From: Hyphomicrobiaceae bacterium
Lineage (GTDB): Bacteria > Pseudomonadota > Alphaproteobacteria > Rhizobiales > Hyphomicrobiaceae
Assembly: GCA_013214245.1 (NCBI GenBank)
Contig: JABSQE010000171.1
Location: forward strand, 1-7,354
Length of the DNA stretch: 7,354 nt
Reading direction: 5' to 3'
Position numbers and translations under genes: made by a program. Positions 1 to 6,537 of the stretch are shown here, piece by piece; positions within the stretch are counted from its first letter, which is position 1, and every line of letters starts with the position of its first letter. The notes under the pieces were generated by a model, which was given only the letters and a program-made list of their open reading frames with translations, ran no database searches and had not been told where the DNA came from.

Positions 1-1770
1 GCGGAAAAATCCGGTGCTATTGAAGTGGCATCGTCAACTAATGGTCAACTAACACCTCCAGTAATGGGAGCCGCTGCCTTTTTAATGGCTGAATTTACCG
101 GCGTACCCTATATAGAGCTTTTGAAAAACGCAATTTTACCTGCCATTGTATCCTATATTGCGCTTATCTACATAGTACACTTAGAAGCGTTGAAGCTTGG
201 ACTAAAAGGGTTAGAGAGGCCACCGTTTTTATTAAGTACTAAAATGCGTTTGCTACGGTTTTTAACCGGCGTCATATCAGTGATTACATTATTATCATTG
301 ATATATTATGCACTTAATTTAGTGACTTACCTCTTTCCGGATCTAACGATAATATCTGTGATATTAATAAGTGCGGTTGCTTATTTAGTTTTAATCGCTA
401 TTTCTGCGCGAGTTCCAGACCTAAAGTTAGACAATCACATGTCTCCTATATCATCTTTACCCAGAACGAGTGACGTAACTTTTACTGGGCTTTATTACAT
501 ACTGCCTATAGTGATTTTGATCTGGTGTATACTGCCGACACCTAACAGGCTATCACCGGCACTCTCTGCTTCCTGGGCTTGCTTTGGTATGCTATTCATT
601 ACTTTAACTCAACACCCATTAAAAGCTTTTTTTCGAAATGAAAAAAAGCTTATGATAAGCGAATTTCAGCGCGGAATCTCAGATTGTTGTAATGGCATGA
701 TTTCTGGCGCACGCGCAATGGTATCCATCTCAATAGCTACTGCTGCCGCGGGTATTATTATCGGTTCTCTTTCACTATCTGGTGCACATAATGTTATCCT
801 AGAATTTATAGAGATATTGTCCGGCGGCAGTCTCATGTTGTTATTAATAATGATAGCTGTCATTAGCTTAATTCTTGGCATGGGGTTACCAACAACTGCG
901 AATTACATTGTAGTTTCTGCTCTTATGGCGCCAGTTATCATTACGTTAGGCGCTAAAAACGGTTTAACTATCCCATTAGTGGCGGCTCACCTGTTTGTCT
1001 TCTACTTCGGAATACTAGCGGATGATACACCACCTGTAGGACTCGCCGCATTTGCAGCAGCTGCTATATCCGGCGGAGATCCAATCAAGACAGGTATACA
1101 AGGCTTTATGTACGACATCAGAACCGCAGTGCTTCCATTTTTGTTTATTTTCAATACAGAACTCTTGCTGATCGATGTTTCATTTATGAAAGCAATTTTT
1201 ATTTTCGCTCTATCAATAATTGCTATGATGCTATTTGCGGCGTTTACGCAAGGCTATTTTTTTGCTAAAAATTATGTTTGGGAGTCTATCGCCATCTTAA
1301 TTGTAGCATTTACATTAATGCGTCCAGGCTTTTGGTTAGACCAGTTAGTTCCAGAGTTCGAACGAAGAAACACAGCTGATATAATAGAAGTAGTAGAACA
1401 AATGTCTGCTGGCTCGAAACTACAGCTCACAATTTATGGTCCAAATTTTGTTAATCCAGATAAGATTCAAAATACGATTTTAACTCTTAAAGTTGGTAAT
1501 GAGTGGGGAGGTTTACAGCGACTTGCTGAAATGGATTTGGATATTTCTATCAAGGATAGCAAAATAACATTAATCGCGCCTAAATTTAACTCTAGGTTCG
1601 AGCAAGAGTTGGGTGTTTTTGACTTTTATCATCAAACGCCCGTTTTAATAACAGCGATCGCTACTTCTAGCGATCGTTTTCCAAAGGAAGTATTTTACAT
1701 ACCTGCACTTTTGATACTTGTGGCGGTGATTTTTATTCAACGACAACGCCAAACGCAACCAGCATTCTAA
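1..1770 (+). CDS. TRAP transporter fused permease (4TM/12TM, DctQM-type) with C-terminal DUF3394-like domain, 5' partial
   Basis: This is the membrane permease of a tripartite ATP-independent periplasmic (TRAP) transporter, which uses an ion gradient to import a solute delivered by a periplasmic binding protein. The frame is open from base 1, so the start and N-terminal part lie outside the window; the GTG at 25 is internal because typical family sequence (STNGQLTPPVMGAAAFLMAEF) already surrounds it. 589 residues are visible. Family hallmarks are GMGLPTTANYIV near residues 293-304 and ADDTPPVGLAAFAAAAISGGDP near 340-361, set among many hydrophobic membrane segments. From about residue 415 to the end the sequence matches my memory of DUF3394, a domain found at the C-terminus of fused TRAP permeases, ending in a last membrane helix. 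In known systems fused permeases usually pair with TAXI-type binding proteins; none is visible here. The substrate cannot be predicted. No clear terminator follows the TAA stop. Confidence 0.93.
   Translation, partial: AEKSGAIEVASSTNGQLTPPVMGAAAFLMAEFTGVPYIELLKNAILPAIVSYIALIYIVHLEALKLGLKGLERPPFLLSTKMRLLRFLTGVISVITLLSLIYYALNLVTYLFPDLTIISVILISAVAYLVLIAISARVPDLKLDNHMSPISSLPRTSDVTFTGLYYILPIVILIWCILPTPNRLSPALSASWACFGMLFITLTQHPLKAFFRNEKKLMISEFQRGISDCCNGMISGARAMVSISIATAAAGIIIGSLSLSGAHNVILEFIEILSGGSLMLLLIMIAVISLILGMGLPTTANYIVVSALMAPVIITLGAKNGLTIPLVAAHLFVFYFGILADDTPPVGLAAFAAAAISGGDPIKTGIQGFMYDIRTAVLPFLFIFNTELLLIDVSFMKAIFIFALSIIAMMLFAAFTQGYFFAKNYVWESIAILIVAFTLMRPGFWLDQLVPEFERRNTADIIEVVEQMSAGSKLQLTIYGPNFVNPDKIQNTILTLKVGNEWGGLQRLAEMDLDISIKDSKITLIAPKFNSRFEQELGVFDFYHQTPVLITAIATSSDRFPKEVFYIPALLILVAVIFIQRQRQTQPAF
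623..651. repeat. Perfect 12-bp inverted repeat inside the TRAP permease gene
   Basis: The arms AAGCTTTTTTTC (623-634) and GAAAAAAAGCTT (640-651) are exact reverse complements, separated by the 5-nt loop gaaat. The repeat lies in codons for an AFFRNEKKL segment between membrane helices. It is seen directly. It may be chance in an AT-rich gene or the product of template-switch repair. It is unlikely to be a terminator, since it is deep inside the coding region and has no T-run after the second arm. Confidence 0.75.
1653..1680 (+). repeat. Terminator-like hairpin within the 3' end of the TRAP permease gene
   Basis: CGATCGCT (1655-1662) and AGCGATCG (1669-1676) form an 8-bp GC-containing stem around the loop acttct, extendable by a G-T and an A-T pair, and are followed by TTTT (1677-1680). 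The left arm is also part of the 10-bp palindrome AGCGATCGCT (1653-1662). The shape is that of a weak intrinsic terminator, but it sits about 90 bp before the stop codon, so it could simply be coding sequence (IATSSDRF). The structure is seen; the function is not known. Confidence 0.4.
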
Positions 1771-2093
1771 TTTAGACTAGCCAAACATTGTCGTTTCTCT
1801 TTAATCGAAATCAATAACTGAATTTATCACTACACTAATAAATGAAACAACTTAAAAGACATAAAATTTCGCTACTTAATTTAAGATAAAAGTTTGAGAC
1901 ATTAGATACTGCCATCAGCAAACATATCTGCATTTATTAAGCTAAAGAAGTTTGTAGTATCTTTTCTACCAATAAAACCATATATTTAGAGAAAATGTCG
2001 ACAGTAATTCACACTATCTGCTAGCCAGTACTAATACAAAATTCTTTAAGTGATATTTGTAATAGCAGTGCTTTTATTACTATTTTTTAGCTA

Positions 2094-2124
2094 TAAGCAT
2101 TTCCTTAACAGCGGCTTATGCTTA
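2094..2124. repeat. 7-bp inverted repeat in the convergent intergenic region
   Basis: TAAGCAT (2094-2100) and ATGCTTA (2118-2124) are perfect reverse complements, separated by 17 nt. It is the clearest stem between the two convergent genes. No T-run follows the stem on either strand, so it is not a convincing intrinsic terminator. Confidence 0.3.
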
Positions 2125-2241
2125 GAAATATAAAAGCGCGTAGCATCGACATTGAGCGAGCCAACAAAATCCATCCGTGTCTAAAATAGACTCATACATG
2201 GAATTTATTTCTTCATTATAACAAGAAAAAATCTAATTTTG

Positions 2242-2269
2242 TTGACAGTTTTTTTTAACACGGCATAAA
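2242..2269 (+). promoter_or_regulatory. Candidate sigma-70-type promoter on the plus strand
   Basis: A perfect -35 hexamer TTGACA (2242-2247) is followed after 16 nt by CATAAA (2264-2269), a 4-of-6 match to TATAAT. A Shine-Dalgarno GGAGG and a short ORF lie about 25-50 bp downstream, on the strand opposite the cysteine-rich gene. Box match and spacing are seen; activity is inference, and chance is possible in AT-rich DNA. Confidence 0.3.
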
Positions 2270-2291
2270 CGATTGCTGTGTAGCTATCTTT

Positions 2292-2316
2292 GGAGGTTCT
2301 CTCAATGGTGGGTTAA
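2292..2316 (+). other. Shine-Dalgarno and three-codon ORF (M-V-G-stop)
   Basis: GGAGG (2292-2296) stands 8 nt before ATG (2305-2307), followed by GTG, GGT and the stop TAA (2314-2316). Together with the promoter candidate upstream this looks like a complete expression start with almost nothing to express. It could be the surviving 5' end of a lost gene, a minimal start-stop leader, or chance. It abuts the stop codon of the opposite-strand gene (TGA at 2304-2302). Confidence 0.25.
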
Positions 2317-2784
2317 AGTCGAGTATCGACAATTGTCATCATTGTTCACATTACACGATGATGAAAGTTTTAGATATTGACCATTTTCAGCGAGCAATTT
2401 AGCAAAACCAGAAGCTTCGTTCAACATGACATCAACTTCAAATGAACCAAGAAGGGCATGCGCACAGGAATGTAATGCTGGACACTGATTGTGTTGACAG
2501 GCTGCTATAATTGAAATCGCCAGGCACTCGTCTTTACAAAAATGATGGCACTCTGTTGGTAGTATTATGATCGATCGACATGTGGTGTGTTTGATTGTTC
2601 GAATCCAAGAAGATAAATCAGATACAGCTAGCTTAGCATGTGTAGAACCCAATGCAGCTACATATGCATGCCAAACCATTTCCCAGAACGCAACACTTTG
2701 GTACTCATATCCAGCTAGCCATCCTCGAAATCCAAAACCAACTAATTGTTCTGGAGTTTGACATTGACAATTAGGTGCATTCAT
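2302..2784 (-). CDS. Conserved-looking cysteine-rich hypothetical protein, 160 aa
   Basis: Function unknown. The start is set at the ATG at 2784 (MNAPNCQCQ), because GGAGGG lies 6 nt upstream; the frame stays open for 16 more codons to an ATG at 2832 that lacks such a site. The protein has no signal peptide or membrane segment and is probably cytoplasmic. It carries 11 cysteines: a C-x-C pair at 6 and 8, then Cys 69, 79, 83, 87, 96, 101, 107, and late ones at 144 and 152. The core ECHHFCKDECLAISIIAAC with CPALHSC looks like a metal-binding or redox-active helical bundle (inference). The N-terminal half is rich in Trp/Tyr/Phe (FGFRGWLAGYEYQSVAFWEMVWHAY). The segment resembles, from memory only, uncharacterised proteins of Rhodospirillales. 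Its survival in otherwise empty DNA supports selection. The alternative is a chance ORF, made unlikely by the strong ribosome binding site and non-random composition. Confidence 0.72.
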   Translation of the reverse strand: MNAPNCQCQTPEQLVGFGFRGWLAGYEYQSVAFWEMVWHAYVAALGSTHAKLAVSDLSSWIRTIKHTTCRSIIILPTECHHFCKDECLAISIIAACQHNQCPALHSCAHALLGSFEVDVMLNEASGFAKLLAENGQYLKLSSSCNVNNDDNCRYSTLTHH

Positions 2785-3289
2785 CTTTATCCCTCCACGC
2801 AAGACCTGAGTAATATTATTCAAACCCAACAATCTGTGAGTATTACACTTATCGGAAAGTGCGTAGGTACATTAATTTAAATGAAGTCCTAACACACTAT
2901 ACATTTGCTTATAGATCTCGTTCAGCACAAAATTGTAAGTGTAGCAATTAAGAAAGCAGATACACATCCAAAATTTTCCTTCCCATAGTTGGCTGTGTTG
3001 TTGATAAATTTTAGATGTTTTAATATTACTTCTTTCATATCTTGAAGAAAAATTAAATTCTTAAAATGTGGATGGGTTTAAATTTTCACCAACCTTAAAC
3101 AAAGGTATATCAAGGATCTTGCTTAGGACTAAAGTGTTTATGAACCTAACCGGGTATCTAAGTAGAACCATTTCTATGTATACACCTTGGCGCATATAAT
3201 TTATAAATCTAAATTACTAAAGCTAAATAATCTTTGTGATTAATTAACTGTCCTATTTTACTTCTTAAATTAGCCGTGTGAAGAAATAT
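2785..3289. other. Gene-free AT-rich stretch between lpxB and the cysteine-rich ORF
   Basis: Apart from the ribosome binding site and presumably the promoter of the cysteine-rich gene, I see no coding region. The longest open stretch (minus strand, about 41 codons from the ATG at about 3194) has no ribosome binding site and no recognisable product. A weak AT-rich stem, TAATC/GATTA with a 5-nt loop (3228-3242), lies about 50 bp after the lpxB stop and is too weak to call a terminator. In some alphaproteobacteria gltA follows lpxB; I cannot recognise a gltA remnant here. Confidence 0.55.
2791..2796 (-). promoter_or_regulatory. Strong Shine-Dalgarno of the cysteine-rich ORF
   Basis: On the minus strand GGAGGG is followed by ATAAAG and then ATG. 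This near-ideal site decides the start at 2784 over the upstream in-frame ATG at 2832. Confidence 0.8.
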
Positions 3290-4453
3290 CTATAATCGTT
3301 TTATATTGTCCATAACTATCTGTGCCGCCCTATAACTTGGAGTTATATTTGGAACTAATAAACGTTTAGTGATTTCATCTAATGCAAGAAGTTGTGCCTG
3401 ACGCACGGGTCCGTCATCTAACGTAGCGGCTAATGCGCACGCTAGTGCATCAGCGTTGCAATCCTCCTGTAAAAACTCTGGAAAAGCTTTTTTGCCGAGC
3501 ACGAGGTTAGCCAGCACTACTGTATCTGTAGTTATCAAAAACCTAAACCGGGCTGAAAGCCGATCCACACGGTATGCTACAACCATTGGAGTACCCGCTA
3601 TACCTAATTCAAGCGTTACTGTTCCGGATGCGGCCAGCGCAGCACGTGCTAAACGAAAAGCCATAAATTTATCTGCTTCACCTTCCAGGATGTGAACTGG
3701 TATTGACCAGTTAGCTATGCGCTCGGCAACAACATTCCGTAAATGCGAGACGACCGGCAGTAAAACTTCAAGTTTATAACCTCGATCATTCAGCTTGGTG
3801 ACCGTTGCACCAAAGACTTCAAGAAGGCTATTTACTTCTGATAAACGGCTACCAGGCAAAATCAGAACTGGTATGGCGCCATCGACTAGCTGCAAGCGCG
3901 TCGCTAATGTTTTAGGCCGCAGACTTCGTATCCAATCCTGGCGCTCAATCAGTGGATGACCAACATACGTACATGGTGGTCCTCCAAGACGGGTATATAC
4001 TTCTGGCTCAAATGGTAAAAGAGCCATGACATGATCTATATATGATTTCATCTTTGGTGCACGCCCCGGACGCCAGGCCCAGACTGATGGGCTTACATAA
4101 TTAATGATCGGGATGTCCGGACTGAATTTACGAATGCGCCTCGCAATCGGATGAGTGAACTCGGGACTATCGATAATAATAACTATATCAGGATTAATCT
4201 CCAATACTGCATTAACAGTCTGATAAACTCGGCGCACAAGATGCGGCAACTTACATAAAATAGCTAGAGGCCCCATAACAGCAACATCGGTAGATGGAAA
4301 GATACTCAGCAAACCGTGAGAAGTCATATGCTCACCACCAATACCAGTGAACGAGACACTACCTCGAGCAGTCGTGCGAAGTGCACTTATCAAATTGGCA
4401 CCAAGTAAATCCCCTGAGTGCTCTCCAGCTATAAGTAAAATCTTAAGTGTCAT
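3290..4453 (-). CDS. lpxB: Lipid-A-disaccharide synthase LpxB
   Basis: A family 19 glycosyltransferase at the inner face of the cytoplasmic membrane. It condenses UDP-2,3-diacylglucosamine with lipid X (2,3-diacylglucosamine-1-phosphate), forming the beta-1,6 lipid A disaccharide-1-phosphate and releasing UDP. The start is taken as the ATG at 4453, giving 387 residues, a normal length; this ATG overlaps the lpxI stop as ATGA. A GTG two codons upstream (4459) is possible but less likely. Signatures, in order: AGEHSGDLLGA near residues 9-19, IDSPEFTHPIARRI near 94-108 (matching the IDAPDF segment with a conserved catalytic Asp in E. coli), NYVSPSVWAWRPGRA near 118-132, LLPFEPEVY, YVGHPLIE, LPGSRLSEV near 199-207, AASGTVTLELGIAGTPMVVAYR near 275-296, and PEFLQEDC near 325-332. 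All key motifs are intact, so the enzyme is predicted active. No strong Shine-Dalgarno is visible, which suggests coupling to lpxI. Confidence 0.97.
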   Translation of the reverse strand: MTLKILLIAGEHSGDLLGANLISALRTTARGSVSFTGIGGEHMTSHGLLSIFPSTDVAVMGPLAILCKLPHLVRRVYQTVNAVLEINPDIVIIIDSPEFTHPIARRIRKFSPDIPIINYVSPSVWAWRPGRAPKMKSYIDHVMALLPFEPEVYTRLGGPPCTYVGHPLIERQDWIRSLRPKTLATRLQLVDGAIPVLILPGSRLSEVNSLLEVFGATVTKLNDRGYKLEVLLPVVSHLRNVVAERIANWSIPVHILEGEADKFMAFRLARAALAASGTVTLELGIAGTPMVVAYRVDRLSARFRFLITTDTVVLANLVLGKKAFPEFLQEDCNADALACALAATLDDGPVRQAQLLALDEITKRLLVPNITPSYRAAQIVMDNIKRL

Positions 4454-5724
4454 TTGCACACCAAAACAAAAAGCTCTAAACGGTTAGCCTCTTTCAGAAA
4501 CTCAGTCGGTAAAGGTCTCCTGCAATCAATTGCAATACCAGCAAAATTGTTATCTGAAAGAATTTTAGGAAGTCTTTGTGTTACGTCAGCGTAAGATGAT
4601 AGGACTAGTAATCCCTGGCGCTTAAGCTCTCCAGTATTTCCCCACTGTCGAAGCCTAGTAGCACGGTATATGAAATTTTCTAATGTTTCTCCTACATTGA
4701 CAGCCAAGATATGTTGTCGCACCACAACTATACTGGGACTGGTGGCATAAGCAGAAATTATACGCCCAGCCATTAAACCATTGCACGCGTCTAACAAATG
4801 TCTACTATCTGCCGTTTTCAATGTCAGGCATGCCAACTTACTAGCCTCTATTTTGATATTGTCTCGGCTATTCAACGTATTCTGTGCTAATTGAACTCCA
4901 AGGATGCTTATTCCAAAACTATTTGCCAAATTAATAGTCTGTTCCCGCTCCGCAATTACTGTATGCTCAGCCTCTAGCGCAATTGTTCTAAGGCCTGATT
5001 TTTTACATGCCTTGACAGTAGTAACACCTATTGTTGGTAAATCAATACGTAGCTCTTGTCCAGGCTTAGTAGCTTTAACCAAAGCCCCAGAAGCAGCTAG
5101 AAATGTATTACTTGACATGATTATTCTACCGAGCATAGCATCCGTGCCATCTACTCCCTCAATCGCTAGAAGTCGCTTGTTACGTACAACGACTGCCTGA
5201 CCTATATCAAATGATCCAAGTTTTTGTATCAACTCGTAACCGCAAGCCACGTCTTGCATGTCATTGCTAGCTAAATCCTTACCTACTAAAAGGCCCCTTT
5301 TTACAACAAGCTCTGGCGCAACAGCGGGTATACCCACAACAATAAAACCTTGGCGTTCGAAGAAACTGACAATTTTACGTAAAATACAATCGTCACCTCC
5401 TCTAAAAAGGGATACTATGGTGCGAAAGTAACGAAAAAAGCCAAGGTCCATACGAAGTTTTAATATATTAGGTCTAGTAATGTGGCCAGCTATTACCACT
5501 GACCGGCATTTATTTTGCCGAAGAAGTCTCAACATTCGGCCAATTTGCCCAATACTTATTACACTGTTTGGATAAGCAAACAGATCTCGCGATGGTTTTT
5601 CGTTAATGGAGATAATATAAACGCTTCCACCCCGTTGAGTTACAGCACTAGCTATTTCAGCCGGCACATGTCCCCCTCCGGCAATTATACCTAATGAATT
5701 AAGATTTGGAGAAGAAATGCTCAT
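4450..5724 (-). CDS. lpxI: UDP-2,3-diacylglucosamine hydrolase LpxI, with an extra C-terminal domain
   Basis: LpxI hydrolyses UDP-2,3-diacylglucosamine to lipid X and UMP in the cytoplasm and replaces LpxH in alphaproteobacteria. Residues 1-277 cover the usual protein: an N-terminal domain opening with LGIIAGGGHVP and containing VVIAGHITRPN and FFRGGDD-like sequence (LFRGGDDCILR), then the catalytic LpxI_C (DUF1009) domain with QAVVVRNKRLLAIEGVDGTDAML and KPGQELRIDLPTIG. Asp228 of the last motif most likely corresponds to the catalytic Asp225 of Caulobacter LpxI. The family is usually about 270-285 residues; this protein has 424. Residues about 300-424 can be aligned by eye with 150-277 and look like a degenerate second catalytic domain lacking the DLPTIG aspartate. 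The ATG start lies 6 nt after the lpxA stop, and the TGA stop overlaps the lpxB ATG. There is no clear Shine-Dalgarno, so coupling is likely. Function is assigned with high confidence; the role of the extension is unknown. Confidence 0.95.
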   Translation of the reverse strand: MSISSPNLNSLGIIAGGGHVPAEIASAVTQRGGSVYIISINEKPSRDLFAYPNSVISIGQIGRMLRLLRQNKCRSVVIAGHITRPNILKLRMDLGFFRYFRTIVSLFRGGDDCILRKIVSFFERQGFIVVGIPAVAPELVVKRGLLVGKDLASNDMQDVACGYELIQKLGSFDIGQAVVVRNKRLLAIEGVDGTDAMLGRIIMSSNTFLAASGALVKATKPGQELRIDLPTIGVTTVKACKKSGLRTIALEAEHTVIAEREQTINLANSFGISILGVQLAQNTLNSRDNIKIEASKLACLTLKTADSRHLLDACNGLMAGRIISAYATSPSIVVVRQHILAVNVGETLENFIYRATRLRQWGNTGELKRQGLLVLSSYADVTQRLPKILSDNNFAGIAIDCRRPLPTEFLKEANRLELFVLVCK

Positions 5725-5730
5725 AATTAT

Positions 5731-6537
5731 TCAAATAGCATTATCGCCACGTGGTGTGCAAAGTGCTCGTTTTCCTCCTATGCGAATAAAGTCGATAATT
5801 TCATGTATGATTGGGTGTGTACCATAAGCTTGAGACAAATGTTCTGTACGTTCCTTAAGCGTACCCTCAGAAGCGAATAGGACGCGATAAGCGCGGCGTA
5901 AGTTGTGTATATCCTCACGTGAAAATCCACGACGTGCTAAACCAACAATGTTAAGTCCTGACAAATAAGCTCTGTTACCAAGTGCTATGCCGTAGGGGAT
6001 TAAATCACTTTCAAGTCCTGACATTCCACCAACAAAAGAATGAGCACCGACACGTGCATACTGGATTACGGCAGCCCCTCCTCCAATAATCGCAAAATCA
6101 CCAACCTCGCAATGACCTGCAAGCATAACGTTATTAGAAAAAATTACATTTTTACCAATAGTACAGTCATGACCTACATGGGAGTTTGCCAAGAAAGCAC
6201 AATTATTACCAATAGCTGTTCTCAATCCCCCACCCTTAGTACCAGGATTCATCGTTACACCTTCGCGTATAGTGCAATGGTCGCCAATATCCAGAGTCGA
6301 AGGCTCACCTGAATATTTGAGGTCTTGCGGCTGATGACCAATTGATGCGAATGGATAAATTTTTGCGCCAGTACCAATTGTTGTACGACCAGATAATACA
6401 ACATGTGAGACAAGGATGCTATCAGATCCGAGTGTAACTTCACCATCGATAACACAATAGGGACCAATTTGTGAACCCAAGCCAATCTTTGCTTTTTCAC
6501 TCACTATAGCAGTCGGATGAATAATAATATCAGCCAT
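5731..6537 (-). CDS. lpxA: Acyl-ACP--UDP-N-acetylglucosamine O-acyltransferase LpxA
   Basis: This enzyme catalyses the first step of lipid A synthesis, transferring a (R)-3-hydroxyacyl chain from ACP to the 3-OH of UDP-GlcNAc in the cytoplasm; it works as a left-handed beta-helix trimer. The 268 residues match the family length. Hexapeptide repeats fill about residues 1-190, followed by the helical C-terminal domain (RRGFSREDIHNLRRAYR). Landmarks are FASIGHQPQDLKYSGEPS, TIREGVTMNPGT, and NSHVGHDCTIG, where His123 matches catalytic His125 of E. coli. Gly171 in VGGMSG corresponds to E. coli Gly173, the residue that leaves room for a C14 chain, so a long hydroxyacyl chain is predicted (inference). 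The ATG overlaps the fabZ stop by 8 nt (CATGGCTGA), and no strong Shine-Dalgarno precedes it, which indicates translational coupling. The protein looks intact. Confidence 0.97.
   Translation of the reverse strand: MADIIIHPTAIVSEKAKIGLGSQIGPYCVIDGEVTLGSDSILVSHVVLSGRTTIGTGAKIYPFASIGHQPQDLKYSGEPSTLDIGDHCTIREGVTMNPGTKGGGLRTAIGNNCAFLANSHVGHDCTIGKNVIFSNNVMLAGHCEVGDFAIIGGGAAVIQYARVGAHSFVGGMSGLESDLIPYGIALGNRAYLSGLNIVGLARRGFSREDIHNLRRAYRVLFASEGTLKERTEHLSQAYGTHPIIHEIIDFIRIGGKRALCTPRGDNAI

Larger units (their letters stand above)
1771..2301. other. Gene-free AT-rich stretch between the TRAP permease and the cysteine-rich ORF
   Basis: All frames on both strands are broken by stops at short intervals, and I recognise no protein remnant, tRNA or insertion sequence. 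The stretch lies between two convergent genes, where only a terminator would be expected, yet it runs for about 530 bp. It holds an imperfect stem-loop (2094-2124) and a promoter-like block near its right end. The simplest reading is fully decayed former coding DNA. Confidence 0.6.

Noticed and set aside
2215..2220. Perfect TATAAT on the minus strand
   Set aside because: It lies downstream of the cysteine-rich gene in AT-rich DNA with no matching -35 box and no gene behind it.
2567..2761. Plus-strand 64-residue ORF opposite the cysteine-rich gene
   Set aside because: It is a shadow: the opposite strand has the strong ribosome binding site and the structured composition, and this frame has neither.
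2896..2901. TATAGT on the minus strand as a -10 box for the cysteine-rich gene
   Set aside because: No acceptable -35 box at 16-18 nt spacing (best about 3 of 6), so I do not call a promoter.
3068..3194. Minus-strand open stretch of about 41 codons (begins MRQGVYIEMVLLRYPVRF)
   Set aside because: It has no ribosome binding site, no recognisable family and lies in AT-rich non-coding DNA; length is within chance.
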